Below are positions 10,752 to 21,948 of a stretch of DNA of 64,000 nucleotides, in pieces (positions within the stretch are counted from its first letter, which is position 1; every line of letters starts with the position of its first letter). The stretch spans positions 11,618,769 through 11,682,768 of the forward strand of contig CM059624.1 in assembly GCA_030435675.1 (NCBI GenBank), given 5' to 3'. This stretch comes from Steinernema hermaphroditum (lineage: Eukaryota > Nematoda > Chromadorea > Rhabditida > Steinernematidae). Below the pieces are notes generated by a model that was given only the letters and a program-made list of their open reading frames with translations, was not told where the DNA came from and did no database searches. The position numbers were made by a program, and so were the translations under genes.

Positions 10752-11282
10752 ATGGCCTCCGAAACGGTGAAGCTGGCCTCTTCTGACGGAAAGGAGTTCG
10801 AGGTGCAGAAGAAGGACTTCCAGAAGGCGAATCTCCTCAAAACGATGATGGCAGACCTCGGCTTCGACGAAGACGCCCTGCCCGAGGAGGCGATTCCGAT
10901 GCCGTCGGTGAACGCTGACGCCCTCGAGACGATCGTCGCCTGGCTGAGGATGCACGAGGAAGAGGAGCCGCGTTCCGAGGACGACCGCCAGATCCATCGC
11001 TTCAACCGGAACGTCTCCAAGGAGGACACGGAGCTGCTGGACAAGCAGTTTCCCCGGTCGAAGCTAGCCGCCGTCATCAACGCTGCCTACTACCTCGAGA
11101 TGCCCGACCTCATCGACACTCTTGTGAAGTACACGGCCAACAACCTGGAGGGAAAGACGGCCGAGGAGATGTCCCAGTGGCTCGAGATCCCACTCAAGAA
11201 GGACGAGCGCAAGAACGCCGCCGACGATCAAGGGGTAGACGAGGGCGAATCCTCTGAGAAAAGAGAGCGCACGGACAACTAG
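10752..11282 (+). CDS. skr: Skp1-related protein, copy 4
   Basis: Intronless, 176 aa, same Skp1 architecture as copies 1-3 with D to A in IVAWLRM and a shorter tail ending RERTDN. Both flanks are conserved (10612-10751 upstream; CAGTATACCTGATATTTGCAT and an AATAAA at 11335-11340 downstream). The AATAAA is better preserved here than in copy 1. Expected role: SCF-type ubiquitin ligase adaptor, with the same reservation about the missing canonical C-terminal helix. Confidence 0.92.
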   Translation: MASETVKLASSDGKEFEVQKKDFQKANLLKTMMADLGFDEDALPEEAIPMPSVNADALETIVAWLRMHEEEEPRSEDDRQIHRFNRNVSKEDTELLDKQFPRSKLAAVINAAYYLEMPDLIDTLVKYTANNLEGKTAEEMSQWLEIPLKKDERKNAADDQGVDEGESSEKRERTDN

Positions 11283-11772
11283 ACGGAGAGTCACCATTAC
11301 AGTATACCTGATATTTGCATATATTTGTTTGATAAATAAATACCTCAAATTCGATCTGCGAGTCTAACCGTCAACTTTCGGAGGAGGCGAAAGTAGCTGG
11401 TTTCTACAGTGTCTTGATCATAAGACTGTTGGCACGCAAGGTAGTGATTGTGTTCACCAACATGAATGTATGTTGCTCTTCTTCACATAACATGATATAA
11501 AAAATACAAAGATTTTTTTTACTAATAACACTCGCATTGAATACTTTCTACCGGCCTCAAGTTAATGCTTCAATTGCGCACGGTGTGGTCGATTAAGTGC
11601 CGTTTTCAAGATCCGATTACCCTTCCGCTTTATTCGGCCTTCCCCGGCCCACAATCGCCAACCCCAACTGACGTAAACAATCGATCCAAGTGTTCCCCGA
11701 CCCCACAAAAACTAGTTCTTCTTCCAAAACCGATTATAATCGCGACCCTCACTCTAATACACTAGATCTTAC

Positions 11773-12015
11773 TTGTCAGCGATCTTGTTTCTGATAACTC
11801 TTCTTACTCTATCGATCGTTGCAGAAGGTAATCTCTTCTGGTTTACTCACTCTAATCACGGTCTAACAGATAACTTCTGCGAATTGTGCCAAAAGGTGTG
11901 CTCTCCAAACGCCGAGAAATCCACGGGAACGACTCTTATGGCTCCCGGATTTTGGCTTCCTTTGGAGCCTGGCCCAGTAGTCCCAGCAAAGGAATCTATT
12001 TCGAAGGGCACGTAA
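11773..12015 (+). pseudogene. Remnant of a small secreted Cys-containing gene
   Basis: The frame ILFLITLLTLSIVAE (signal-peptide-like) joins across a 43-nt GT-AG intron (11830-11872) to DNFCELCQKVCSPNAEKSTG... and stops at 12015, followed by AATAAA at 12031-12036. No in-frame ATG exists between the first exon and an in-frame stop at 11755-11757, and none lies nearby on a splice-compatible exon. Either exon 1 is farther away or the start has been lost. Only three cysteines remain, so any TIL fold is gone. Confidence 0.45.
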
Positions 12016-12038
12016 AGCTTGAAGAAGAGGAATAAAAT

Positions 12039-12385
12039 TTATTTGCGAAAATGTTCGATAACCGATAAAGGAATACATTTCGCCGTTCTCGCACACGTCC
12101 CATTCATGCACTTGGGACGGCTTCTCACACATTTATCTGTGTAGTAGCAACGTTTTCCACATCCTAGGACGCATTTTAGAGAAGCTTGCATCACACTCAC
12201 CAGCTGCTATCGTCAGTCCATCACAATCCGTTGAATTGTAGCACGCAAAGTCGCTGCTGAAGACTGTCGCAGTTCCGGGGAAACTGTGCCCGAAGACGAT
12301 GGCTAGAAATATCGCCTATCGAACAAGTAGATTGGTAGTTCGTATATATAAGCGATACCGTGACGAGAAAGACGACGTTTGCCAT
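12039..12385 (-). CDS. Small secreted six-Cys-module protein, 5' end uncertain
   Basis: Two exons are clear: 12201-12302 and 12039-12163, joined by a 37-nt GT-AG intron in phase 1. They encode ...SSDFACYNSTDCDGLTIAAG then CGKRCYYTDKCVRSRPKCMNGTCARTAKCIP.... The second exon fits the spacing C-x3-C-x5-C-x6-C-x4-C-x5-C shared with the terminal modules of several TIL genes here. An upstream ATG exon (MANVVFLVT, 12359-12385) has signal-peptide character but does not join in frame by one base, so exon 1 is unresolved or carries an indel. The stop codon overlaps an AATAAA (12038-12043). It converges on the remnant at 11773-12015. Confidence 0.55.
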
Positions 12386-13029
12386 GTCGACGAAAGTAGA
12401 TATCCACATTGTCACCATGTTTTGTTTTTCGCTTCAGCGAAATCAGAACAGATGTCGAGTGGCGTTTATGCAAATGATAGTGTTTGCCGATCGAAGTGCG
12501 GCATCACACAGCGTGCAGTACTTGTGACAAATAAACGTGGCTGCGCGTGATTTCGCTCTAGGTACTCAAAGCCAGGTAGCCCTGCGGTCGGAAGGATTAG
12601 GCGTTCAGTATTTATGAGAAACTGATATTTACTTATCTCAATTTCAAACAAGGCATTTACACAAAGGCTTTTAAAAGAATTGAGGCTGAAGCTGCCTTGT
12701 TATTATATCCCAAATAAGATCCCCACTGAAATTCTAGAGGCGCTGACGGTGATGCTCAGCGAACGGAGCGGATCCAGGCTTCGGTCCGTCTGACGGCAGG
12801 CTGGAAACGATATCCGAGAAGAGCGATCAGCGGTCCTGTCACTCAGGAGCCGATCGCCACCGTCACCAGTAAAACGAAGTTAAAACGCAGCCGGGTATAA
12901 TATAGACGGCAGGTCCACACTTGCAGGTCTCCCCGCAATCGGTCTTCCTCAGCAGAGGACCTACAGAATCTCCATCACAGATCTAAAGGCGGCATAACCG
13001 AAGACCAAAAGCGAAGAGGCTGAATCCTG

Positions 13030-13310
13030 TTAACGCTACGGCTCCCTGGTGTTCCAGGCCTTCCAGATCATTGCGCGAGCAGTATTATATTATTATATCC
13101 CCTGGGTATTATATCGCAAACAAATCCGACGTCGGCTTCATGGCATCTTCGTCAGCTTCCAGGCGAAGAGATCAATCTGGAGTAAGTGCGGCAATGTGGA
13201 ACAGCGAGCGAAGTGGGCAAAATCCCTCGCGTTTCAGATTTTCGGGAGCAGGGTGATCATTGGCCAACAACGACCGCTCGACGCCTTGTTGCTAGATCAA
13301 CGACCATACA
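13030..13310 (+). repeat. Dispersed repeat family, copy 2
   Basis: Contains the family signature GGCTCCCTGGTGTTCCAGGC, followed by a CATTGGCCAACAACGACCGC block also found at 23670-23710 and 27060-27095. An unrelated AT-rich insertion (about 13085-13110) interrupts it. No coding capacity. Confidence 0.5.
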
Positions 13311-13587
13311 GCATTCAATTCACTACTATCGAACGCCTTCTCGAAATAGGTGAACATAGATCTCATTTTCTGTTATATTACATAACATACATGTATATAC
13401 TGTTTTATTGATGTACGCATTACAAGTGTGTGTGGTATTTTCTGAACTTCTCCGGAATGCATACAGGATATATTTGCCATCCGATTGATAGGCCCATGTA
13501 GACTCGAGGTCCCAAAACACACATGTATCCCGAAGCGCAATTTCTGTTGCATTCTAAAGAATACACCGTTTCGTGGTGATAACAGCC

Positions 13588-15060
13588 TCACGTACTAGGT
13601 GGAACGGTTGCCGGAAGGGGTGTCATCGGCTTCGGCGCAGGAGCTCTATATAGAACAGTCCAGCAGGCAGAGGGACTAATGCATTTTCCCGTAGGTCCGC
13701 GCACGTATCCCTCCACACACTGGCATCTCGGCTGTTTGCAGTAGTTAAAGCGACATTCCCTGACGTTATGTGTGCAGGTTGCCTCGCAAGTCCCACACTC
13801 GGTCATTTCCTCGTTCTCTCCGCATCCTTCTCGGGATCGGGAAGGCGTTTCCCCTTCAGCTTTCGCCGCTGAAGGAGCCACATCTTCTTTCGGCTCTGGT
13901 TCTTCGGCCTTTTCCTCTTCTTGTTCCTTCTCGGGCATCTGAGTTCTTGGAGGAGCTAGAGTGCTCAGCATGGAAAGTATGGTGCTCAAAGAAGGTGTCG
14001 TGGGTGTCGACTGGAAGATTCGACCATGTAATGATCAGAAAGGCTCGACCTACAGGACATGAAGTAGTGGGAATGCAGGCACCGGAAGAGTCCCGACTGT
14101 ATCCTAAAAAATTGTTGATACATGCCAACCATAAAATCCGATTTTTTTCCATTTTTTGGCCCTATCCGGAATAAGCGATCTTCAACGCATCACATGCGCC
14201 AATTTTCGACTTTGATGATAGTACATTGGTGAAGTCTCAAAACCTCATAGTCGACCATGACTAACCAAGAAGTTAGTCCTATCTTTGGAAAGGTCACTAT
14301 AGTCATTTGAACGTAATTCTCGAAGGGCGTTCACATGGTCAGGTGCGCATATGAACCTGCATGTGTGCTGATTCTCAGCCAGATCTGGGCGATTCTTCCT
14401 TTATTAGAGACTTCTTAGCAAGCCTGAAGAGTGCGTCAGGAAATTCGGAAATTCAGAAACGGGGAAACGGGAGAGGGGCTTTGTCTTTACTCTCAAAATT
14501 CGCAATCAAGAAAAGTGAAATTGTATTTTCGCTGCAAATCAAATAGTCTTGAAGGAACAAAACAGAGTGTAGTGACTATTACTGTGTTTCTCTGTTTCCC
14601 TAGGAGTAAACTAAAATGGAACTAGGACTTGAATCTTCTATCTGCATTATCCTGGCTTTTCATGGGGTAACCAAGTGCATCCAAGTACTGCTTAATAATG
14701 GCTATTGGTTAACCTGCCGATTTTTTTTTTGCTGCAGCGAATTACGCAAGCGTTTCTTAATAATCTTCATAAACTTGCCTTCCACACATCGGCAGACGGG
14801 AAACTGGCACTGTTCATTCGGGTCAGGACAGATTTCCCCTCCGTCACAGTGATTTTCACAGTGCGTGCAATCCTCCCATTGCTCGTTCTCATTACATGAT
14901 CCGAGGAGGTCTGTTGAGTTCTGGGCACCATTTCCACCCTCGCCATTCTCAGATTGGGCATTGACCACGGCAATCTAGAACAACATACTTCCTCACCTCC
15001 ATGACTGCCACCTACCAGCAACGACAGGATGAAAAGAGCGGAGCGAAGCGCAGATTCCAT
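13588..15060 (-). CDS. Secreted two-TIL-domain protein with a Glu/Pro-rich linker
   Basis: Four exons: 15016-15060, 14779-14974, 14054-14103, 13588-14010; 237 aa. Signal peptide MESALRSALFILSLL + IAVVNA. TIL-1: GSCNENEQWEDCTHCENHC...CQFPVCRCVEG + YSRDSSGACIPTTSCP. A linker of about 75 residues (Ser/Thr then EEEKAEEPEPKED) leads to TIL-2: GCGENEEMTECGTCEATC...CQCVEGYVRGPTGKCISPSAC, then a Pro-rich tail. Both TIL domains have ten cysteines. The intron splitting TIL-1 is 675 nt and uses a GC donor (AG|GCAAGT) instead of GT; phase and residues match across it. TIL-2 has lost the equivalent intron. Predicted secreted bivalent serine protease inhibitor. Two separate genes are possible but less likely. 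Confidence 0.75.
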
Positions 15061-15064
15061 CTTC

Positions 15065-16140
15065 GGAACTCACTGCGGCAAAGAGGATTGCCGTGCCTTT
15101 TTTATTTCGATCCAAGGCCAGGCGGCTCTGTTGACATTTAGGGCGAGACGGGATTAAGTCTCGCGAAAATGCTGTTTTGCCGAATGGAGGCACAAAGGTT
15201 CGATAGGCGCGTTCGGAGTGCCGATGGCGACCGAACGGATTAAATTCAAAACAGCGCTTGATTTGTCATAGAGCAGGAGATCTATAAAATATCATAATCT
15301 CACCTCTATATACCTCCTGTTTATTTGAGCACAAAATGTGAAAATGAAATCACAAATTTTGTTTTTCAGTGTTGCATGAGGTATAATTTATATCTACGCA
15401 TTTTCTGGGGCATTATATGAACAGCACTAGGGATGCACGAAGCTGCCTTGCGGATTTTGTAATCATAAAAGTCTGAAATCTGAAGATGAACGCGAACAGT
15501 GTATCGTTATAAAGGTTCTTTCACTTGTGTTCCCAGAAATGGGTCCGGTCGTCTGTTCGCTGTCTCAAAAATGAGCTGAGCGAGCGGTCGTTCTCGGCGC
15601 AATGAACGCTCCAGTTCCCAGATGGTCTGGAGCATCGGAGAAACGTACCTTCAACATCTCGCCAAGACGATCATAATCACAGTACGACACATCCCCCACC
15701 ACACACCAAATGTCGCTGTTGACACAGTGATCGCTTCACACGTGGATGTTGAAACCATGACCTTGACGTTTCTAGTCGATTGAATTGTTGCGTTATTGGT
15801 TTTGTTACGAATGCTCAAAATTCACTATCGGAACAGTAGTTCTACCTGTAGCACATACATTACTTTGGAAAAGGCCAGTGATATAAAAATAGCCTCCTAA
15901 ACTAGTAGTAACCTTAGTTAACTGTACTGAAAGTTAGTCCTCATCAGCGGCTACCGCTAATAAGACAGGTGTGCTTCACGAGCTTTTTTAATTAAAACGG
16001 ATATGAATATCTGATGCGCGACGTTCGATGACCGAACGCTAATAAATTTCCGCGCGTAACGACGTCGGTTCACTTAATCGGAAAATTTCATTAGCGAAGC
16101 ACGTAGCTTCGCCTCCAGCACCTGTGCTCATTCTCTTTGG
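15065..16140. other. Intergenic interval, no gene supported
   Basis: Apart from the reversed repeat fragment near 15545-15620, no coding, RNA or element structure was recognised. The right end holds the 5' flank of the gustatory-receptor-like gene. Confidence 0.4.
15545..15620 (-). repeat. Dispersed repeat family fragment, reverse orientation
   Basis: GAGCGGTCGTTCTCGGCGCAAT is nearly the reverse complement of the block in the copies at 23690-23720 and 27075-27105. The fragment is short and degenerate. Confidence 0.45.
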
Positions 16141-16146
16141 CTTGGC

Positions 16147-17753
16147 ATGCTCGTCAAGGTGACCGACTCTGCCCACACGATGGAGCACGCGAAGGCTCTG
16201 GACAAGAATGTCATCGACGCTAGCGACGAGCCCTGCAATCAGTTGGATATGAAGAAGCTGCTGCTCATCGCTCATGTGTTTGGAGTGCATCCGTTTAAGG
16301 GGACGTCGAAGCACAACACGACTAACTGCTGTGAGAAAGGGTAACGTTTCATCGTTCTCAGAGGATTGTTCAGTAAGACGCTGACTAACGAGCCAACTTG
16401 GCGATTGATCCCAACATTCTCCATATATTGTAGGTCATGGCACTGCCAAATAAGCGTTTTCGGTACGATCCTCGCCGGCATAAACCTGCTGGCCGTCATT
16501 AACCACTTTCAATTCGAGATTCTCTCCTACTTGACAAACATCAGCAGTGGAATATTCAGCGACGCCTCTACAGAATCCATCCTGCAGATCATCATGTGAG
16601 CGTTTTCAAGAAATGTCTCAAACCGTATAACTTCAGATTCTTGGTCACTCTTCTGACCCTTCTGCTCTGTTTCTCGAACGTCAACAACAGCCATCGCCTC
16701 CTTCACTACGTCAACACTCTTCAAATACACAAAACGTCCCATCGACACTTCCTGATGTTCTGGAAATATCTGGTAACCATAATCTTCCTCGTATCATATG
16801 TGATCAAGATCGCCGGTCAGTTCATGGTGAGTCCTATTTCCTGCGCTGTTAAACACGATCTCTACAGCTCAGTTTCGTGCTGTACGACTACTCCGACGAC
16901 ACAACTGATGTCAGAGGGTTCAACAAAGTTCTTCAGTACATAGACAAGATCTACTACAATCTCGTTGAATTCCCGATCTGTCAGATTCCTCTTCTCTACC
17001 TATCCATCATGGCCATGGCCATAGGGATGGCTTTCAAAGAAAACAGTCAGCGCTTCGACGCCGTCAAGCCGATGACCAGGCACAGTCTCCACCTCTTCCA
17101 CGAGCAGCTCAACAAACTCTCGGTGATCATCAACCAGTTCGACAAGAACTTCAACAAACTTCTTCTTCTGACAGTCATCTCCTCCCTAATCCAGATCATC
17201 TTCCGCGCCTATCTCTTCATCACCAACGTTGTGAAGCCGCCGAAAAGTGACCAACAGAGAATCGCTCTATTTTTGGACTCCCTCAACATGCTCATAGCGA
17301 ACTTCACTTGGACTTTTGTTGTCGTGCTGGGAACCTGCGTCTATGTTAACGAGATCGTGAGTCAGGTGTAGGTTACTGTGTACTTTAAGTGGCCGCTTTA
17401 GTCGAGAAGTGGAATTTTTCGAATCAGCAGTGAGCTAGTGGACGAAGATCTGAAACATCTGGTGAGCAGCGAATGCACTCCTTGAGTTATGGGTGTTCTT
17501 TCAGAAGGACCAAGTCTATCAAAAGTTGACTGACTACTCCTGGGGATTTAGCATCGGCCATTTTGTTCGCATCGAGCGACCTTTGATCTTGACCGTTTGT
17601 GAACTGTGATCAACCTGGACCAATTCGCGTTTTTTTTTTCAGATGATCAGTCTGATCTTTACCATCGTTGTTATCTGGATCCAGTTCAGCATGAGTGCAT
17701 CGCAGGCGCCTACACCACCTACAACGATGATCGCGCCGTTCAAACCGTTCTAA
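16147..17753 (+). CDS. Gustatory-receptor-like 7TM protein (lite-1/gur family)
   Basis: Seven exons: 16147-16340, 16374-16595, 16637-16826, 16868-17356, 17402-17461, 17505-17594, 17643-17753; 451 aa. Frames agree at every junction. About seven hydrophobic segments: near residues 85-105, 138-155, 180-202, 240-262, 300-325, 345-365 and 416-430. The last one (TIVVIWIQF) matches the invertebrate gustatory receptor TM7 signature TYxxxxxQF with Tyr replaced by Ile. The loop before it (FRISSELVDEDLKHL) is also typical. In nematodes this family includes LITE-1 and GUR-3 (light/H2O2 sensing) and EGL-47. Which subfamily this belongs to cannot be decided here. The 34-nt first intron and the exact start are the least certain parts. 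AATAAA at 17786-17791. Confidence 0.85.
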
Positions 17754-17794
17754 GCTTTTTCATCAGGAACGATAAAGATCGTGTAAATAAAGAA

Positions 17795-18700
17795 GTGCAT
17801 GAGGACATGTATTTTGCACAAAATGACATACAATGAGTCCCCTGATTCAATCACGTTTACTAATTCATTCATTACCACCTCATAACAACAACATTCGTAC
17901 TACCGATCCAACTGAAACAGCTTCTTAAAGTCAAAGCGAAATCGAACATGGGAAGAGATAAAAGAAGTGATATCAACCATTGCGTCCCTTCATTAGGGCC
18001 AACTCACAAAGGAAGCTTCTCACGTGTTACTCTCAAATTTGGTGCAAGCTTGGCACACTAGAAGATTTAGAAGCGTGGAATCATGTGACGGTTTGTTGTC
18101 TTAATAATGTAGCTATGAGTGCTGCCTATCTGCCGCGAGTCTCACTAGCCTGTTACCGATGTTTACCGATGTTTAGCTTCTGGACATCTTACAATGGATT
18201 AGTACTCCCTCGTTGTGTTTGTCTCCTAATCTTTAATCAAGTATTCGTCTATCCCTATATTTGTGCACCTGCTGTCATGTTACCTTTACAAAACTGATCG
18301 ATTGCCGTTTCCGGTCAAATTTCTCATTTCATCCATGTTTTTACGGACCATCACATTGTGTGTTCCATAAAAACTTCACAAGCACAATTACAACTCCACC
18401 GAAGGACGCCTTGTTCCTGTTCCTGTTCAGCTCAGCTTCCCATTGCCTCTCCCATGTTACACCACTCCTCACGTGATGTCACCGAAAGCGAACAAAGATC
18501 GAAGCGCCAAGAATGTAGTCAACGAACCGTGGTCTCCTCGAAGACCGTGCTAGTCACCCGTGCAAGAACGAGTCGCAAGTGAGCGGGCGTCGTCGTTGAT
18601 CGTTGATTGATCGCATCCAACGTCGCCGTTTCCGATTTTAAACTCAACGAAAATATAAAACGGAGCCGACACAAAGGACGCTCAAACAGTTGGCACTCCG
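17795..18700. other. Intergenic interval, no gene supported
   Basis: No splice-consistent coding structure or repeat family was recognised. The right end is the promoter of the TIL gene starting at 18712 (AATATAAAAC at about 18650-18660 is a plausible TATA box). Confidence 0.4.
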
Positions 18701-18711
18701 TTGTTGCGAAC

Positions 18712-19792
18712 ATGTTCAGACCGCTTCTGGTGGGTTTCCCGACCGTTCCTGGCTTTTATGCCTATTTTTAGGTTGTTCTGCTTGTTTCCATGGTTGCACT
18801 GTTCTGCACCGTATCAGGTATGTGGTTGAATTGATTGAAGTGTTAAGAGGTATACAAATTGAATGCACCAAGAAGCCTAGATAAACAAGAAAAGTCGGCT
18901 TTCTTCGGATGTCGTTGAGAAATCAGCTGTTTACAGATGTATCCGAATTATTGGGGAAAAATCACATGATAACTGTACTTTAACAAATGAGTATTCCACC
19001 TGTGATAGGGCTTTTTATAGGGAAATATATTACATATACTCACAAGGGAACATTCCAAGTGTCCGCCTGGGATCGCGTTAAAAATTGGCATATATTAGTG
19101 AATTTTAACCCCAAAATCCCGTCGGCTTATACGCATATCTAACCACGTAGATACGCGTCAGCTGTCATCTTTTCATTCACCGTCTGATCGGTCATTCATC
19201 TGACTCCTACGCATTGTATTTCTCTTCGCTTTTTCTCTGCCAATCGCGATTTTTCTAACCAAAAGAACCAAAAGGTCTCATAATCTGCTCAAATCTCTCT
19301 TTGTTATGTTGTTCCTTCGGCCATTTTTAATTCCAGAAATCTTTAGTATCCGAATTCCCGTCTAAACTTAAACCACCTGGAATTACGTCATCGCCAAAGG
19401 GCGAGCAATAAATCTCAGCAGTTGTTGTCTGCGATTCGTACAAAGTTCGGCTGCTCTAACATGAACCCAACAAACCTGATTTCTATTGGCGCCGGAAACA
19501 GATTCATGACGCAATTTCAGGCAATAGATGCGGCAAAAATGAAGTGTGGATGGAGTGCGCGTCCTGTGAGGCCTCCTGCGAGTACCCTTCTCCGATCTGC
19601 TCCATGGAATGCGAACCCAAGCCGAAGTGTCAATGTCCCCAGGGTGCAGGTATGACACGAGGCACACAGGCGGGAGAAACATCCCTTGTAGGGTTCGTGC
19701 GACTTCCCGACAACAGCTGCGGCCACAAGTCGGAGTGCAAAAGGCAGATGAGGAAGAAGAAGCTCCGTTTGGCGCGCTCCATCACCGCTTGA
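18712..19792 (+). CDS. Secreted single-TIL protein with a long first-domain intron
   Basis: Four exons: 18712-18729, 18772-18817, 19521-19649, 19692-19792; 97 aa. Signal peptide MFRPLL + VVLLVSMVALFCTVS. A full ten-Cys TIL domain follows: RCGKNEVWMECASCEASC...ICSMECEPKPKCQCPQGAG + FVRLPDNSCGHKSEC, and a basic tail (RQMRKKKLRLARS). Intron 2 is 703 nt, far longer than the usual 40-odd nt, but phase 1 matches on both sides. AATAAA at 19853-19858. Predicted serine protease inhibitor of the Ascaris type; the P1 residue was not assigned. Confidence 0.82.
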
Positions 19793-19998
19793 TCTCTTCG
19801 CTTTTCGCTACAGCTTGATGCATTTAGAGAACATCGTTTCTCCGCTTTCGTAAATAAACTTTGATTGATGGCCAGCGGGAGGGTCGTTTCCGCGTGTTTC
19901 TCTAATTCACCGCGGGCAACGGGGAGACGCAAAACAAGAGGTCGAGCCTGTCGACTCGACTGGCGGAGAGTAGTTCGTTGAAGTGCGTCGACGCAAAA

Positions 19999-20422
19999 AT
20001 GAAATTGGTAAGTCGGGAGATTCGCGCTGATTTAGATTATCGATCCGTCGAAATTTAGATTTTGAAACTCGTTTTCGCGTTGACTCTAATTGGAACAGTC
20101 GGAGCGGCGGTGATCGGAGGTGACGGAGATGGTGCAGGCTCTCCAAAATGCAGTTCCTGTTTAGATAGATCGAACTCCAGATGCGGCGAGAACGAAGTTT
20201 GGAGTGAATGTCCATCTTGCGAGACATCGTGTGAGGAGCAAATAAAGGAGTGCCCTCTGGCCTGCCCTGTCCCTGGATGTATCTGCATTGACAGTGAGCG
20301 ACTTCCTGTTCATCCTAACTGTATGTACTAATGCTGCAGATTTTGTTCGAAACGAAGGAGGAAAATGCATTGAGATGCAGTCATGTCAGATCGGGAACAA
20401 AGAAGGTGGGCAACTTCCTTGA
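19999..20422 (+). CDS. Secreted TIL protein with an N-terminal CxxC
   Basis: Exons 19999-20007, 20059-20293, 20340-20422; 108 aa. Signal peptide MKL + ILKLVFALTLIGTVGAA. A Gly/Asp-rich spacer and CSSC precede the TIL core RCGENEVWSECPSCETSC...CPLACPVPGCICIDN + FVRNEGGKCIEMQSC. An alternative end is possible: a 35-nt intron 20406-20440 would join a fourth exon ending at 20493 and add two cysteines (120 aa). The position of AATAAA near 20510 fits both. Predicted secreted protease inhibitor. Confidence 0.8.
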
Positions 20423-20892
20423 GTTTTCGAGATGTTGTAGTCTTGAAATTTCCACATTGTGCTGCGCAAGGGACCTGTAACTGGTATTTGTAAACAATTG
20501 TAACAATGAATAAAAGAAGCCAAAGCCGATTTCACTCCGATTGCAGCCGCTCCTACTTTTTCGGTGTCAAGCAAGGCGTAATGCCTTAGATTCTTGAAAT
20601 GAAGTCAAAGTCAGAGTCAAATCACCGAAGCCGGTGTTGTGCCAAGCTGATATTCGTACCATCTTTTGGCACCCGAGTCTTGAGCCGTGGGGCCAAATTA
20701 GGAATGAAGCTTAGCGAGAAGAAGGTCCGTACTCGACTGTTGATTACATGTGGGTGGAACTTTATGTCAGCTCATGATGTTGCAAATAAAATTTAAATTC
20801 AAAAGAAGTTGTTGTTGAGAGAAACAATAGTCAATGTACTTTATTCTATCATCTGTTAACTGTTTATTCCGAATCAGAATTATTACAATTCG

Positions 20893-21165
20893 CGGATCCC
20901 AATTCCAACCATTGGTGCAGCTGCATTCTTCTCGTATGGGTCTGCCACGTGTGTTTCCTCGTCGCCTTCTTAAATTCGTCTCGCCATCTGGTTCGGGGTC
21001 TGCTGAGAGGTCTCCTTGCGGGGGGTCTCCATTCGGCGATCTTCCTGGACTATTTTATTTCATCTTCGTGCGCCATCTTCGACGCATACGTCCATTTTCG
21101 CTTCAGCGCTGCTTCAGTGACGTCCATCACCTCCGTGACGGCTCCAAGCCAGGTGTTGGGCCTTA
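20893..21165 (-). mobile_element. LINE (non-LTR retrotransposon) relic, 3' end of ORF2
   Basis: The reverse strand reads KRKWTYASKMAHEDE then RKIAEWRPPARRPLSRPRTR, WRDEFKKATRKHTW, with in-frame stops and a frame break. The WRPP...GRPxTRW motif is typical of the C-terminal region after reverse transcriptase in non-LTR elements and is shared with the relic at 28866-29629. Non-functional. Confidence 0.65.
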
Positions 21166-21948
21166 TTTCTAACAGACTTTTCAGATTCTATCATCACAGT
21201 AGCAAATATATGTACATATTACAGAAAGATGCTGTGCAGACAACCACTATACAACGACGCAATGGAGGGCACTTCGGAGGCAACAGTAATGTTGCTGCGT
21301 TTCTGTGCTCACATGGGAGAAGTCGCATACTCCAGGACACATCAGCTTTGATTGATTTCATCGCCATTGGTTTTGATAAGGATCAGAACTGCAGAAATCG
21401 ATACTTTTCTTCCGAAACCGAGGCTCAGCCCTGACCAGAACTGTTCAGAAACCCTTGACTGTTCCGTTAAACTATGAAATGAGGAACACACTAAGCATCG
21501 CGGCATGTTGTGGTTCGCGGCTGCCGTTGGTAAAACACTACTTGTAGATAACCTATGCGAGCATTTTCTGTGTTACAGGATAGGCTACCATCGCATCCCT
21601 TGATCCTTTCAGTGCAAAGAAGGTTCTGTGAGCGGAAAGTACTAATCGATTCTTCCTCTCTCTACTCTATCGCGAAACTATTGAGATGGAAATGATGACA
21701 AAACGCCCGTCCATTTTTTGACAAGCCACTGATATAAAGACGGTCAAATAAAAAGTTTCTTTGTCTGATAGCGAGAGCAGTTTATGGTCGCAGTGCTCAC
21801 ATCTTATGTGTTGATATGGACTACTTTTGATAAGCACTTATGGGTCGTCATGTTCAATAAAAAAAGCGGTCTGATTTGTGAACATTGAGGCTGGCTCCCT
21901 TATATGACCGAACACTCTCGCCCCTATCATCATCTTCTCAGCACAACC

